Assembly: GCA_030524745.1 (NCBI GenBank)
Contig: JAUNGC010000003.1
Location: forward strand, 93,860 to 157,859
Length of the DNA stretch: 64,000 nt
Source of the DNA: Eubacteriales bacterium
GTDB lineage: Bacteria > Bacillota > Clostridia > Lachnospirales > Lachnospiraceae
Direction of reading: 5' to 3'
A program made the translations under genes and the position numbers. Within the stretch, counting starts at the first letter, position 1, and the number at the start of each line of letters is the position of its first letter. This document shows positions 8,651 through 17,702 of the stretch, one piece after another. The notes below the pieces were generated by a model that worked only from the letters and a program-made list of their open reading frames with translations, was not told the origin of the DNA and made no database searches.

Positions 8651-9922
8651 TTACTCTGTTATCACGTCTTCTTTTCCTACCGGGAGAACAAGCGCCATAA
8701 TAATGCCGACTACGGCCGCCAGCGCCAGGCCGGAGATCGTCACAGTGTCCGTAACGGGAATGCTGTCGCATCCGATACCGAGCACCAGAATGATCGCTGC
8801 GGTCAGAAGGTTTCTGCTGTCGCCGAAGTTCAGTCTCGCATTGATCAGAATGCGCACGCCGACTGCGGAAATCATACCGTAAAGTACAATGCTGATCGCG
8901 CCCGTCACAGGTGCGGGAATGCTGGTGATAAATCCGCCGAATTTTCCGATGATACCAAGAATCATGGCGAATACGGCAGCAATACGGATGACGGAAGGAT
9001 CGTAAACCTTCGTCACAGCCAGCACGCCGGTGTTCTCGCCGTACGTCGTATTGGCAGGACCGCCCAGCAGACCGGCAAGAGCGGTTGCAAGACCGTCTCC
9101 GAGCAATGTGCGGTGTACGCCGGGATCTTCAAAGAAGTTCTGACCAACCACCGCTCCGTTTGTGGTGATATCGCCCACATGCTCGATCATCGTAACCACC
9201 GCGATCGGCGCTACCGCCATGATCGCATCCAGTTTAAATGCGGGGGCGCATAAAAGCTGTTTATAAACATTGGGATCCATGAAAGAAATCCAATGCGCTT
9301 CCTTCACCGCTGTGAAATCACAGAACCCGATGGGCAGGCACACCAGATATCCTACGATGATCGCGAACAGAATCGGCATCAGATTGAAAATGCCTTTGGC
9401 CCAGATGGAGACAACGATTACCGTAGCCAGAATAATCACCGTCACCAGAATCGATTTCCAACTGAATGCGCCGTTATAATAGAATGCGCTGCTGATTGCC
9501 GACGCGGACAGACGCAGGCCGATGACGATAATAACCGGTCCCGTGACGATGGGCGGCAGCAGCTTGTTCACCTTTTCATATCCGAAAATCTTAATCAGCA
9601 GGGCGAATATCACGTATACCAGACCCGCCACGATCAACGCGCCCTTCAAAGCGGCAAGCCTGTCCAGATAATCCGGATCACCCATTCTGGAATCCCCGAT
9701 GACCGCCATGATGCCGGCCATGAACGCGAAGCTGGAACCTAAAAATACAGGCACCTTCTTCTTCGTCACCAGATGGAACAGAAGCGTACCGATCCCTGCG
9801 CAAAACAGGGTGATGGAAACGTTCAGTCCCGTCAGCGTGGGTACCAGCACCGTTGCGCCGAACATCGCCAGCACATGCTGAATGCCCAGAATGATTTTCT
9901 GACTCATTGTTTTCTCACTCAT
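8651..9922 (-). CDS. Uracil/xanthine permease (NCS2 family, UraA-like)
   Basis: 423 aa from ATG 9922, which follows GAGGAGG closely; a longer reading to 10000 would cover the promoter. It starts MSEKTMSQKIILGIQHVLAM, a typical UraA/PyrP opening. Further NCS2 signs are NTTYGENTGVLAVTKVYDPS in the middle and about 14 membrane helices. It is a proton-coupled nucleobase importer, most likely for uracil. It has its own promoter; no PyrR or purine riboswitch was seen in the short leader. Confidence 0.9.
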   Translation of the reverse strand: MSEKTMSQKIILGIQHVLAMFGATVLVPTLTGLNVSITLFCAGIGTLLFHLVTKKKVPVFLGSSFAFMAGIMAVIGDSRMGDPDYLDRLAALKGALIVAGLVYVIFALLIKIFGYEKVNKLLPPIVTGPVIIVIGLRLSASAISSAFYYNGAFSWKSILVTVIILATVIVVSIWAKGIFNLMPILFAIIVGYLVCLPIGFCDFTAVKEAHWISFMDPNVYKQLLCAPAFKLDAIMAVAPIAVVTMIEHVGDITTNGAVVGQNFFEDPGVHRTLLGDGLATALAGLLGGPANTTYGENTGVLAVTKVYDPSVIRIAAVFAMILGIIGKFGGFITSIPAPVTGAISIVLYGMISAVGVRILINARLNFGDSRNLLTAAIILVLGIGCDSIPVTDTVTISGLALAAVVGIIMALVLPVGKEDVITE

Positions 9923-9990
9923 GATCTCTTCCTCCTCAGTGTATTTGTGAATGCGGATAAAACTCTCCCTGAAAAATCCCCATTTGACCC

Positions 9991-10019
9991 AGAATAGCAC
10001 AAATCACTTCGGATTCCAA
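9991..10019 (-). promoter_or_regulatory. Likely promoter of the uracil permease gene
   Basis: Minus strand TTGGAA (10014-10019), 17-bp spacer and TATTCT (9991-9996), about 60 bases before ATG 9922. Confidence 0.5.
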
Positions 10020-10031
10020 CACAAATTTCAT

Positions 10032-10790
10032 TTATTTTTTCATTTTATACACCGGATCGGCAGGATAACCGCCGCGCAGCTTCTGCATGCCCCGCTGTAC
10101 CGCGTCTTTGGAGTTCTTCCAGTCCGCATCTTTATTGAGATAATCAAACTTCTCAATCAGCCAGTCCACATCCGCGGACATGCGTTCCATGTTCCGCTTC
10201 ATCACTTCAAAAATCATCGGATAAAATTCCGCTTTCTCCTTATCGGACAGGCGGCTGTCCGCCCCGCTGCACAATTCGCCGAAATGATGCAGGCAAAATC
10301 CTTTACCGTTTCTGATTTTTTCCACGAAAGCAGAATCATTCTTATATAAATAATAAAAAGTATCCAGATATCTCTCATATTCCTTTTTAAAGCGGTCGCA
10401 GATATAACAGGTGCTCTCCCGTCCGGCAACCCACTGGCCGATCGCATTGGCAGGAACGGTCTTTTTCAACCGGTCTGTCATGGACACTTTCCCCGGCTTA
10501 AACTGTTTAAACTGCCCTTCCATGTCCTTTAACAGCTTCTTATAATAAGTCTTCAGAATCCAGCCGTTTCCCAGCGTATTGCCATAATCGAACATCTTCT
10601 GCATATGCGCCCGGCAGAATCCTTCCCGGTCCGTATCCTCCCGGACGTCGCTCTCCATATAGGAAGCGCAGGAACCAAGCGCAAAATCCAGCAGATCCTG
10701 CTCCACATTTCGTTCAATGAAGCAGAACGGGCACTCATCATTCGCATTTACCGCATCATTCAGCGGTATCGTATACAATTTTTCTTTCAT
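10032..10790 (-). CDS. DUF6062 family protein
   Basis: 252 aa, soluble, rich in paired cysteines: CPFCFIE (about 20-26), a CRAH motif, CYICDRFKKE and a FCLHHF motif. The spacing suggests metal binding through CxxC and Cys-His pairs. I recognise it as the DUF6062 family found in Lachnospiraceae; function unknown. It follows the tetR gene by 16 bases on the same strand, so the two form an operon and the regulator may control it. Confidence 0.8.
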   Translation of the reverse strand: MKEKLYTIPLNDAVNANDECPFCFIERNVEQDLLDFALGSCASYMESDVREDTDREGFCRAHMQKMFDYGNTLGNGWILKTYYKKLLKDMEGQFKQFKPGKVSMTDRLKKTVPANAIGQWVAGRESTCYICDRFKKEYERYLDTFYYLYKNDSAFVEKIRNGKGFCLHHFGELCSGADSRLSDKEKAEFYPMIFEVMKRNMERMSADVDWLIEKFDYLNKDADWKNSKDAVQRGMQKLRGGYPADPVYKMKK

Positions 10791-10806
10791 TTGGACACCC
10801 TCCCTC

Positions 10807-11409
10807 TTACCGCCGCATCATGCGCTGCAGCATATCGATATATTCGCAAATCTCCTGATAAAGTTTCTCCGGCGTAAAATCATACCGCGCCGACATTTCC
10901 GCCGTAATTCCATCTATCGTATATTGCACCAGCCGGATCATTCTCTCCGAATCTCCGATTCCGGCAAACACGCTGTAATCCGCCTGCATGGTATAGGCCC
11001 GCATCCGTTCCCGGTAGTCGCTCCGCCGCTCTTCGATCTGCTCCGCCGCTTCCTGACATTCCTCCTTAAGCCCCACATTCAGAAACTGCTGCATATAAGG
11101 ATATAACTTCATCACCTGCATTCTGGCTTCTTCCATCTGCTTGGTCAGCGCAAAAAAATCCGTTTCCGACCGGTCTACCTCTCTGGACAATTCCAGCAAC
11201 ATGAAACGTACGCTATAATCGTACAGAAAAGCGTACAGACCTGTCTTACTTTCAAAATAATGAAAAAGCAGCCCTTTGCTGATGCCTGCCTCCTTCACGA
11301 TATCATCCGTGCTCGCATGCTTATAACTGCTTCTGGCAAACACCTTAAGAGCCGCATTCATGATCCGGTCCTGTTTTTCCTGCTTTAAATCAAAAAATTT
11401 ATCGTTCAT
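10807..11409 (-). CDS. TetR/AcrR family transcriptional regulator
   Basis: 200 aa. The N-terminal helix-turn-helix reads KQDRIMNAALKVFARSSYKHASTDDI followed in sequence by a GISKGLLFHYF recognition helix, about residues 12-55. The variable helical C-terminal domain would bind a ligand. The start is ATG 11409, preceded by GGAG. It leads a two-gene operon with the DUF6062 gene from its own promoter (11454-11482). The ligand is unknown. Confidence 0.9.
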   Translation of the reverse strand: MNDKFFDLKQEKQDRIMNAALKVFARSSYKHASTDDIVKEAGISKGLLFHYFESKTGLYAFLYDYSVRFMLLELSREVDRSETDFFALTKQMEEARMQVMKLYPYMQQFLNVGLKEECQEAAEQIEERRSDYRERMRAYTMQADYSVFAGIGDSERMIRLVQYTIDGITAEMSARYDFTPEKLYQEICEYIDMLQRMMRR

Positions 11410-11453
11410 CAAAAACTCCGCTTTTGTGCCTGTTATATTTCACCCTTTTTATC

Positions 11454-11482
11454 ATGATAGCATATCAAAAGTTTCTCTTCAA
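11454..11482 (-). promoter_or_regulatory. Sigma-A promoter of the tetR-DUF6062 operon
   Basis: Minus strand TTGAAG (11477-11482), 17-bp spacer and TATCAT (11454-11459). Confidence 0.65.
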
Positions 11483-11572
11483 CCGCTAAGTTTAGAGTTT
11501 TTTTATACATACTCCTCTTTTCATTTCGGCAAAATAGTATTAAAATATAAAGAAAACATGTGGAGGGATACT

Positions 11573-12268
11573 ATGTCAAAAAAAATCAGTAAATTACTGA
11601 CGTTTGCAGTTATTGCGGGAGCCGCGGCTGCCGGCACCTATTACTATCTTCAGAATAAAAAAGATTCCGCTAAGGATACGGAAGAAGACGACGATTTCCT
11701 GGACGATCTTCTTGACGAGGAAGAAACTTCCGTCTTTGATGATACCGATTTCGACGACAGCGAATTCGACGACGACGATTTCGAGGATGAAAGCGAAGAC
11801 GCTTCCGCAGAAAATGACTCCCCCATTTTCAAAAAAGGCACCAACGAGCAGGGCCACAAATATGTAACGCTGGATTTAAAAGCGGCTCAGGACAAAGCGG
11901 CCCTCATTCGTGACAATGTTGCCAGCAAATTCGGGGAAGCCGTTACCAGAATCAAATCCAGCAGCGAGTATGAGACTGTCAGCGAAAAGGTTTCCGAAAC
12001 CGTAGATAAGATCAGAAACAGCGAAGAATTCCAGAATGCGGACGAACATCTGGAAAACGCGTTCAACAAGGTGAAAGAAGCTACCGGAAAGGCGGCTGAG
12101 ACCGTCAGCGAAAAGTTCGACGCGCAAGGGACACAGGCTGCCACGGAAGCCGTCAACGATGCGGCGCAGGCTGCGGCAGAAGCCGTCAATACCATGACCC
12201 AGGCCGCACAGGATACCGTAAAGGCCGCGGTCGATTCCTTAAAAGGAACAGACGATACAGCCGAATAA
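11573..12268 (+). CDS. Membrane-anchored acidic protein with amphipathic helical repeats
   Basis: 231 aa from ATG 11573, chosen because GGAGGG precedes it. A membrane segment (about 7-26) is followed by an extremely acidic Asp/Glu stretch (about 35-85), a short basic-hydrophobic link, then about 120 residues of alanine-, glutamate- and lysine-rich amphipathic helix with recurring SEKVSETVDKI-like units. This resembles YtxH-like or apolipoprotein-like envelope proteins, but no family is firmly recognised. It is monocistronic, divergent from tetR, and ends at a hairpin. Confidence 0.75.
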   Translation: MSKKISKLLTFAVIAGAAAAGTYYYLQNKKDSAKDTEEDDDFLDDLLDEEETSVFDDTDFDDSEFDDDDFEDESEDASAENDSPIFKKGTNEQGHKYVTLDLKAAQDKAALIRDNVASKFGEAVTRIKSSSEYETVSEKVSETVDKIRNSEEFQNADEHLENAFNKVKEATGKAAETVSEKFDAQGTQAATEAVNDAAQAAAEAVNTMTQAAQDTVKAAVDSLKGTDDTAE

Positions 12269-12328
12269 ATTACCGTTATACTGCCGGAACGGATACCGGT
12301 TCCCTGAAAATGAATAAAAGCATTATGA

Positions 12329-12360
12329 AAGCCGCATAGATCACTGCATTTATGCGGCTT
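12329..12360. terminator. Terminator-like hairpin between convergent genes
   Basis: Stem AAGCCGCATA / TATGCGGCTT with a 12-base loop, followed by a T-rich but interrupted run. It lies between the acidic protein gene and the convergent mocR gene. Confidence 0.55.
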
Positions 12361-12378
12361 CTTCCTTCAAAATTTGTT

Positions 12379-13791
12379 TTATTTCTTCCAGGCCTCTTTC
12401 AAAAGCGCCATGCCGCTTTTGATCTGTTCGGCCGTCAATCCTCCGAAACCCAAAAGCACCGTGGCGGGGGCTTTGCCGCCATCCCAATCATCCTTCTTTT
12501 CCACCAGCGCCTCCGAGATTCCATACACCCGCACGCCGGTCCGTGCTGCGGCCGCCTTTAATTCCGCTTCACTCCTCCCCCTTTTATCGGTGAGAAGCAC
12601 ATGCAGTCCCGCATTTTCACCGGTCAGAGAAAAGTCCTTCAAAAAAGGCTTTAATTCCTCCAGCAGAAGTTCGTGTTTTTCCTTATAAACTTTGCGCATC
12701 CGGTTCAGGTGCCGCTCAAAAGTTCCCTCTTTGATGAATTCATTCAGCACAGTCTGATCGATTCGGGAAACGGTGGAAGAAAAGACCGCGTACTGCTCCT
12801 CATACCGCTGCAGCAGTCTGGGCGGCAGCACCATGAAGCTGACGCGGATTGCGGGCGCGATGGACTTGGAAAAGGTCCCGATATAGATCACCTTACCGGC
12901 CGTGTCGGAAGCCTGCAGAGAGGGGATCGGCTTTCCTCGGTAACGGAATTCACTGTCGTAATCGTCCTCGATCACATAGCGCTCTTCCGCCTGTGACGCC
13001 CACTTCAAAAGTTCCAGCCGCCGCCCGATCGGCATCACCACTCCTGTGGGATACTGATGGGAAGGCATCACGTATACCGCATCCGCCCCTTCTCTTTGCA
13101 GGGCATCCACACAGATTCCGCTTTCATCGGAAGGAACCGTGACCAGCCTGCCCGCAAACAGTTTAAAAATCTTATAGGCCCTGGGATAGGTCGGGTTCTC
13201 AAAAGCGATCGTCCGCCCCTCCCCCAGCACATACCGAAGAAGCATCAGCAGATAATCGTTTCCGGCTCCCACAATGATCTGAGACGCGTCCGCGTTCACT
13301 CCCCGGGAGGCATGCAGATAACGCGCTATCGTTTCCCGAAGCGCCGCGTCCCCTTTCGCCTCGCCTAACGCGAAGGTTTCCTTTTTATCCTGGCTCAGAA
13401 TATTTTTCGTAATGCGCCGCCAGACGCCGAAGGGGAAATACCGCATATCGATGGCGTTCGGCGAAAAGTCGACGACGAATTTTTCTTTCCGGAGACTGCC
13501 GTTTTGCTCCCTTTTTTCCGTCCCTTTTCCGATCCGGTACAATTCTTCCACCCGGGCCACAAAATAGCCTTTATAGGGAACGGATTCAATATACCCTTCC
13601 GATAAAAGCTGCTCATAAGCCAGTTCCACCGTACTTCTGGACACCTGCAGATAAGCGGCCAGAGAACGAGTTGAGGGAAGCTTCTCCTGATAGAGAAGCT
13701 TCCCTTTCCTGATTTCCTCTTTGATATGATGATAAATCTGTTCATACAGATGACTGCCGTCATCTTTAAAATTGATTACAAGATCCTGCAT
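12379..13791 (-). CDS. MocR/PdxR-type regulator (GntR HTH fused to aminotransferase)
   Basis: 470 aa. The N-terminal GntR winged helix (about residues 10-75) contains LPSTRSLAAYLQVSRST. It is followed by a fold-type I aminotransferase domain with the PLP-binding lysine in TFSKSIAPAIR. MocR proteins use PLP or a derivative as effector, often controlling vitamin B6 or GABA genes. No such target lies next to it. The start is 25 bases after the glnS stop on the same strand, so it may be read through from glnS. The target is unknown. Confidence 0.9.
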   Translation of the reverse strand: MQDLVINFKDDGSHLYEQIYHHIKEEIRKGKLLYQEKLPSTRSLAAYLQVSRSTVELAYEQLLSEGYIESVPYKGYFVARVEELYRIGKGTEKREQNGSLRKEKFVVDFSPNAIDMRYFPFGVWRRITKNILSQDKKETFALGEAKGDAALRETIARYLHASRGVNADASQIIVGAGNDYLLMLLRYVLGEGRTIAFENPTYPRAYKIFKLFAGRLVTVPSDESGICVDALQREGADAVYVMPSHQYPTGVVMPIGRRLELLKWASQAEERYVIEDDYDSEFRYRGKPIPSLQASDTAGKVIYIGTFSKSIAPAIRVSFMVLPPRLLQRYEEQYAVFSSTVSRIDQTVLNEFIKEGTFERHLNRMRKVYKEKHELLLEELKPFLKDFSLTGENAGLHVLLTDKRGRSEAELKAAAARTGVRVYGISEALVEKKDDWDGGKAPATVLLGFGGLTAEQIKSGMALLKEAWKK

Positions 13792-13816
13792 TGCTTTTCC
13801 TCATATCACTGCGTTC

Positions 13817-15517
13817 TCAATCCTTTTTCGGCAGTTTAAAAGAACTCTTCAACGATACAATGCGGTTAAAGACCGGTTCGCCGGGCTTGGAATCCTTATA
13901 ATCCACGCAGAAATATCCCTGTCTGACAAACTGAAAACTCTCATAAGGCTCCGCATCCTTTAAGGAAGGCTCCAGATACGCCTCCTTTACGGTCAGGGAA
14001 TTGGGATTTAAATTCAGAGAACCGTCTTCTTCATTGTAAACGCCCTTTTCCTCGTCGATGATATTCTCATACAGACGCACCTGTGCTTTCAGCGCCGTCT
14101 CACATGCCACCCAGTGAATCGTGCCCTTCACTTTACGTCCTTCAAAACCGCTGCCGGATTTCGTTTCCGGATCATAAGTGCAGTGAACCACGGTCACATT
14201 GCCGTTTTCATCCTTTTCAAATCCGGTACATTTTACAAAATAAGCGTTCATCAGCCGCACTTCATTGCCGGGGAACAGGCGGAAGTATTTCTTCGGAGGC
14301 TCTTCCATGAAGTCCTCTCTCTCAATGTAAAGTTCTCTCGCAAAGGGCACCTGTCTGGAACCCAAAGTCTCATTTTCCAGATTGTTGGGCGCATCCAGAT
14401 ATTCGACCTGCCCTTCGGGATAGTTGTCGATCACCAGCCTGATAGGATCGATGACCGCCATCACGCGGGCGCGTTTCAGCTTTAAATCTTCTCTAATACA
14501 GTATTCCAGCATCGCATAATCCGCCGAGGACTGGCTCTTGGAAACGCCGCACAGGTCCACGAACATCTTAATGGATTCCGGCGTAAAACCTCTCCTGCGC
14601 AGCGCGGCAATGGAAACCAGTCTGGGATCATCCCAGCCGTCCACAATACCGTTCTCCACCATCTTCTTGATGTAGCGCTTGCCGGTCACAACATTGGTCA
14701 GGTACATCTTCGCAAACTCAATCTGCTTGGGCGGATGAGGATATTCCAGTTCCCGTACCACCCAGTCATATAACGGCCTGTGGTCTTCAAACTCCAGCGT
14801 GCAGATCGAATGAGTGATCCCTTCGATCGCGTCCTCAATGGGATGGGCGAAGTCATACATCGGGTAAATGCACCAGGTATCCCCGGTATTGTGATGATGC
14901 ATATGCGCCACACGGTAAATGACGGGATCGCGCATGTTCATATTGGGACTTGCCATATCGATACGGGCGCGGAGCACTTTCTCGCCGTCTCCATAAACGC
15001 CGGCCTTCATCTCCTCAAACAGCTTCAAATTCTCTTCCACGCTTCTCTTGCTGTAAGGATCTTCCTTCCCGGCTTCCGTCAGCGTGCCGCGGTATTCCCG
15101 GATCTGCTCTGCGGTCAGATCGGAAACATAGGCTTTTCCCTTCCGGATCAGCTTCACCGCAGCCTCATACATCTGCCCGAAATAGTTGGAAGCGAAAAAC
15201 AGCCTGTCCTCCCAATCGGCGCCCAGCCACTTGATATCCGCCATGATGGACTCCACGAATTCGCTCTTTTCCTTCGTGGGATTCGTATCGTCAAACCGCA
15301 TATTGAATTTTCCGCCGTACTCCTGCGCCAGTCCGTAGTTTAACAGAATGCTCTTGGCATGACCGATATGAAGATATCCGTTTGGCTCGGGCGGAAATCT
15401 GGTGTGTACCGTATCATAAACACCCTCTGACAGGTCTTTCTCAATGATCTGTTCGATAAAATTTCTGGAAACAACTTCCTTATTATTTTCTTCCACTGTG
15501 AGATTCTCTTTGCACAT
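13817..15517 (-). CDS. glnS: Glutaminyl-tRNA synthetase
   Basis: 566 aa from ATG 15517, which has GGAG nine bases upstream; ATG 15547 is possible but poorly spaced. HIGH is present in [10 protein letters not shown]. The place of the second class I motif reads [10 protein letters not shown] instead of the usual VMSKRKL, a variant of KMSKS. WDDPRL and the RRRGFTPE segment identify GlnRS, followed by the anticodon-binding beta-barrels. Direct GlnRS is uncommon in Firmicutes, most of which use GatCAB, but it occurs in Clostridia. It has its own promoter. Confidence 0.95.
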   Translation of the reverse strand: MCKENLTVEENNKEVVSRNFIEQIIEKDLSEGVYDTVHTRFPPEPNGYLHIGHAKSILLNYGLAQEYGGKFNMRFDDTNPTKEKSEFVESIMADIKWLGADWEDRLFFASNYFGQMYEAAVKLIRKGKAYVSDLTAEQIREYRGTLTEAGKEDPYSKRSVEENLKLFEEMKAGVYGDGEKVLRARIDMASPNMNMRDPVIYRVAHMHHHNTGDTWCIYPMYDFAHPIEDAIEGITHSICTLEFEDHRPLYDWVVRELEYPHPPKQIEFAKMYLTNVVTGKRYIKKMVENGIVDGWDDPRLVSIAALRRRGFTPESIKMFVDLCGVSKSQSSADYAMLEYCIREDLKLKRARVMAVIDPIRLVIDNYPEGQVEYLDAPNNLENETLGSRQVPFARELYIEREDFMEEPPKKYFRLFPGNEVRLMNAYFVKCTGFEKDENGNVTVVHCTYDPETKSGSGFEGRKVKGTIHWVACETALKAQVRLYENIIDEEKGVYNEEDGSLNLNPNSLTVKEAYLEPSLKDAEPYESFQFVRQGYFCVDYKDSKPGEPVFNRIVSLKSSFKLPKKD

Positions 15518-15590
15518 GCGCTTTTTCTCCGGCCTTCTTCCTTTCATAACCGGCGGCCGGTTCCCTCCTCTCAGCCTTTTTTATTTTTCT

Positions 15591-15619
15591 ATATTAGCAA
15601 ACAAAATTGCAAAATACAA
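15591..15619 (-). promoter_or_regulatory. Promoter of glnS
   Basis: Minus strand TTGTAT (15614-15619), 17-bp spacer and TAATAT (15591-15596). No T-box leader fits in the remaining space. Confidence 0.5.
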
Positions 15620-15636
15620 TAATTATCTAAAAATCT

Positions 15637-15666
15637 GTGACAAATCCGTAAATGATGTGATATACT
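15637..15666 (+). promoter_or_regulatory. Promoter of the DUF975 gene
   Basis: GTGACA (15637-15642), 18-bp spacer and TATACT (15661-15666), 40 bases before the start codon. Confidence 0.5.
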
Positions 15667-15705
15667 ATAGCGAAGTTATTCACTTTTCAAAGGAGGTTTT
15701 TACAT

Positions 15706-16434
15706 ATGAATCGTGCATTATTGAAACAGGATGCGAAGAACGCCATGAGTGCGGCCAATCCCCATCCGGTTCTCACTACCCTTGTTTTCATGGTGGTTTC
15801 CATCGCCGTCACGCTTGTCGTCAACATCGTCTCCGGAATTTTCGGATTCACCGGCGCGCTTCTGGATTCCGAAGCCATCAGTGTGTTCGGCGGATTCATC
15901 TCGGTGATCGTCTCGCTCCTCATCACCCTGCTGCTGAGCGCAGTCCAATTCGGCTACGTGGTTTACAGTTTGAAGGTTTTCAAACATGAGGATACCGGCA
16001 TCAACGAACTGTTCGCCTACTTTCCGATGCTGCTCAAAATCATCGGACTCACGCTCTGGATGGAACTGTTCATCATGCTGTGGTCCTGTCTCTGCATCAT
16101 CCCCGGCATCATCGCCGGCCTGCGTTATTCTCAGGCGTTCTTCATTCTCGCCGAGAATCCTGACAAAGGCATTCGTGAGTGCGTCAATGAAAGTAAGGAA
16201 CTGATGTCCGGCAGACTCTGGGAATTTTTCGTGCTGCAGCTTTCTTTCATTCTCTGGCTCCTTCTGACCATGGTGACCTGCGGGCTTGCGGGACTGTATG
16301 TTCAGCCCTATATGCAGATTACTTACGCGGGCTATTACTTAAGCTTAAAGCCTTACGACGTCAACGACGGTTACAATTCCGGCTATCAGGACGGCTATGC
16401 CGACGGATTTAACGCCAATAACGGCTTATCATAA
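15706..16434 (+). CDS. DUF975 family membrane protein
   Basis: 242 aa with about six hydrophobic helices. The FAYFPMLLKIIGL and IIPGIIAGLRYSQAFFILAE segments, followed by a DNPxxG-like cytosolic turn (NPDKGIRECVNESKELM), are typical of DUF975. The C-terminus is tyrosine-, glycine- and aspartate-rich (GYNSGYQDGYADGF). AAAGGAGG precedes the start. Function unknown. It is monocistronic, divergent from glnS, and ends at a strong terminator. Confidence 0.85.
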   Translation: MNRALLKQDAKNAMSAANPHPVLTTLVFMVVSIAVTLVVNIVSGIFGFTGALLDSEAISVFGGFISVIVSLLITLLLSAVQFGYVVYSLKVFKHEDTGINELFAYFPMLLKIIGLTLWMELFIMLWSCLCIIPGIIAGLRYSQAFFILAENPDKGIRECVNESKELMSGRLWEFFVLQLSFILWLLLTMVTCGLAGLYVQPYMQITYAGYYLSLKPYDVNDGYNSGYQDGYADGFNANNGLS

Positions 16435-16446
16435 CGGACAATTCTG

Positions 16447-16484
16447 AAAACAGGAGCGCCGAACACGGCGCTCCTGTTTTTTTT
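16447..16484. terminator. Strong terminator between DUF975 and purH
   Basis: 14-bp perfect stem AAAACAGGAGCGCC with its complement, six-base loop, then T8. The purH stop codon touches the T-run, and the A-run on the other side makes it work for both convergent genes. Confidence 0.9.
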
Positions 16485-17661
16485 AATGATGGAACAGGCG
16501 GATTCCTGTAAACACCATCGCCATATCATATTTGTCGCAGCACTCGATCACCGCGTCGTCCCGCACAGACCCGCCGGGCTGCGCGATATATTTCACGCCG
16601 CTCTTGTGCGCTCTTTCAATGTTGTCCGAGAACGGAAAGAATGCGTCGGAGCCGAGGGTAACGCCGGTCATCTGATCCAGCCACGCCCTCTTTTCCTCTC
16701 TGGTAAAGACGGGCGGCTTCACCTTAAACCGGGTCTGCCATACGCCTTCCGCCAGCACGTCCTCGTACTCGTCTCCCATGTAAACGTCGATCGCATTGTC
16801 TCTGTCCGCACGTCCCAGACCGTCCACAAATTCAAGCCCCAATACCTGCGGGGACTGGCGCAGCCACCAGTTATCCGCCTTCTGTCCGGCCAGCCTCGTG
16901 CAGTGAATTCTGGACTGCTGTCCCGCGCCGATGCCGATCGCCTGTCCGTCCTTCACATAACATACGGAATTGGACTGGGTATATTTTAAGGTAATCAGCG
17001 CGATCTTCATATCGATCAGCGCTTCTTCGGGCACTTCCTGATTCTTCGTCACAAAATGGGAAAGCAGTTCCTGATCGATGTTCAGTTCATTGCGTCCCTG
17101 TTCGAAGGTGATGCCGAACACCTGCTTTCTCTCAATCTCTGCAGGCTGGTAAGCAGGATCAATCTGAATGACATTGTAGTTTCCTTTTTTCTTTTCCTTT
17201 AAAATTGCAAGCGCTTCGTCCGTATAGCCGGGCGCGATCACGCCGTCGGAAACTTCGCGCTTAATCAGCTTCGCCGTATCCGCATCGCAGATATCCGAAA
17301 GCGCGATAAAATCGCCGAAGGAGGACATGCGGTCCGCGCCTCTGGCTCTCGCATATGCGCATGCCAGAGGGGAAAGTTCTCCCAGATCGTCCACCCAGTA
17401 AATCTTCGCCAGCGTATCCGTCAGGGGAAGTCCTACCGCCGCGCCCGCGGGCGAAACATGCTTAAAAGAAGTCGCCGCCGGAAGCCCGGTCGCCTTCTTC
17501 AATTCGGAAACGAGCTGCCAGCCGTTAAAGGCGTCGAGGAAATTGATATAGCCGGGTTTGCCGTTTAATACAGTGACGGGAAGTTCGCTGCCGTCCTCCA
17601 TAAAAATGCGGGAAGGCTTCTGGTTCGGGTTGCATCCGTACTTTAACTGAATCTCATTCAT
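16483..17661 (-). CDS. purH: AICAR formyltransferase, stand-alone (PurH C-terminal activity)
   Basis: 392 aa from ATG 17661, which follows AAAGGA. It opens MNEIQLKYGCNPNQKPSRIF, typical of the stand-alone AICARFT type, and contains SFKHVSPAGAAVG, the K-H of the formyltransferase active site, and GAGQQSRIHCTRLAG. It transfers a formyl group from 10-formyl-THF to AICAR. The IMP-cyclohydrolase domain of ordinary PurH is missing; that step is encoded by the gene just upstream. Expression probably depends on the ZTP riboswitch, since ZMP (AICAR) is its substrate. Confidence 0.93.
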   Translation of the reverse strand: MNEIQLKYGCNPNQKPSRIFMEDGSELPVTVLNGKPGYINFLDAFNGWQLVSELKKATGLPAATSFKHVSPAGAAVGLPLTDTLAKIYWVDDLGELSPLACAYARARGADRMSSFGDFIALSDICDADTAKLIKREVSDGVIAPGYTDEALAILKEKKKGNYNVIQIDPAYQPAEIERKQVFGITFEQGRNELNIDQELLSHFVTKNQEVPEEALIDMKIALITLKYTQSNSVCYVKDGQAIGIGAGQQSRIHCTRLAGQKADNWWLRQSPQVLGLEFVDGLGRADRDNAIDVYMGDEYEDVLAEGVWQTRFKVKPPVFTREEKRAWLDQMTGVTLGSDAFFPFSDNIERAHKSGVKYIAQPGGSVRDDAVIECCDKYDMAMVFTGIRLFHH

Positions 17662-17702
17662 ATGGAATATCCTTTCTGCGGACTTTTGACCGCCATGCTT
17701 CA

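Noticed and set aside
9923-10000. N-terminal extension of the uracil permease
   Set aside because: It would cover the promoter at 9991-10019; ATG 9922 has a good ribosome site and gives the usual family N-terminus.
15547-15700. T-box leader before glnS
   Set aside because: The space between promoter and start is too short and the conserved T-box sequence is absent.
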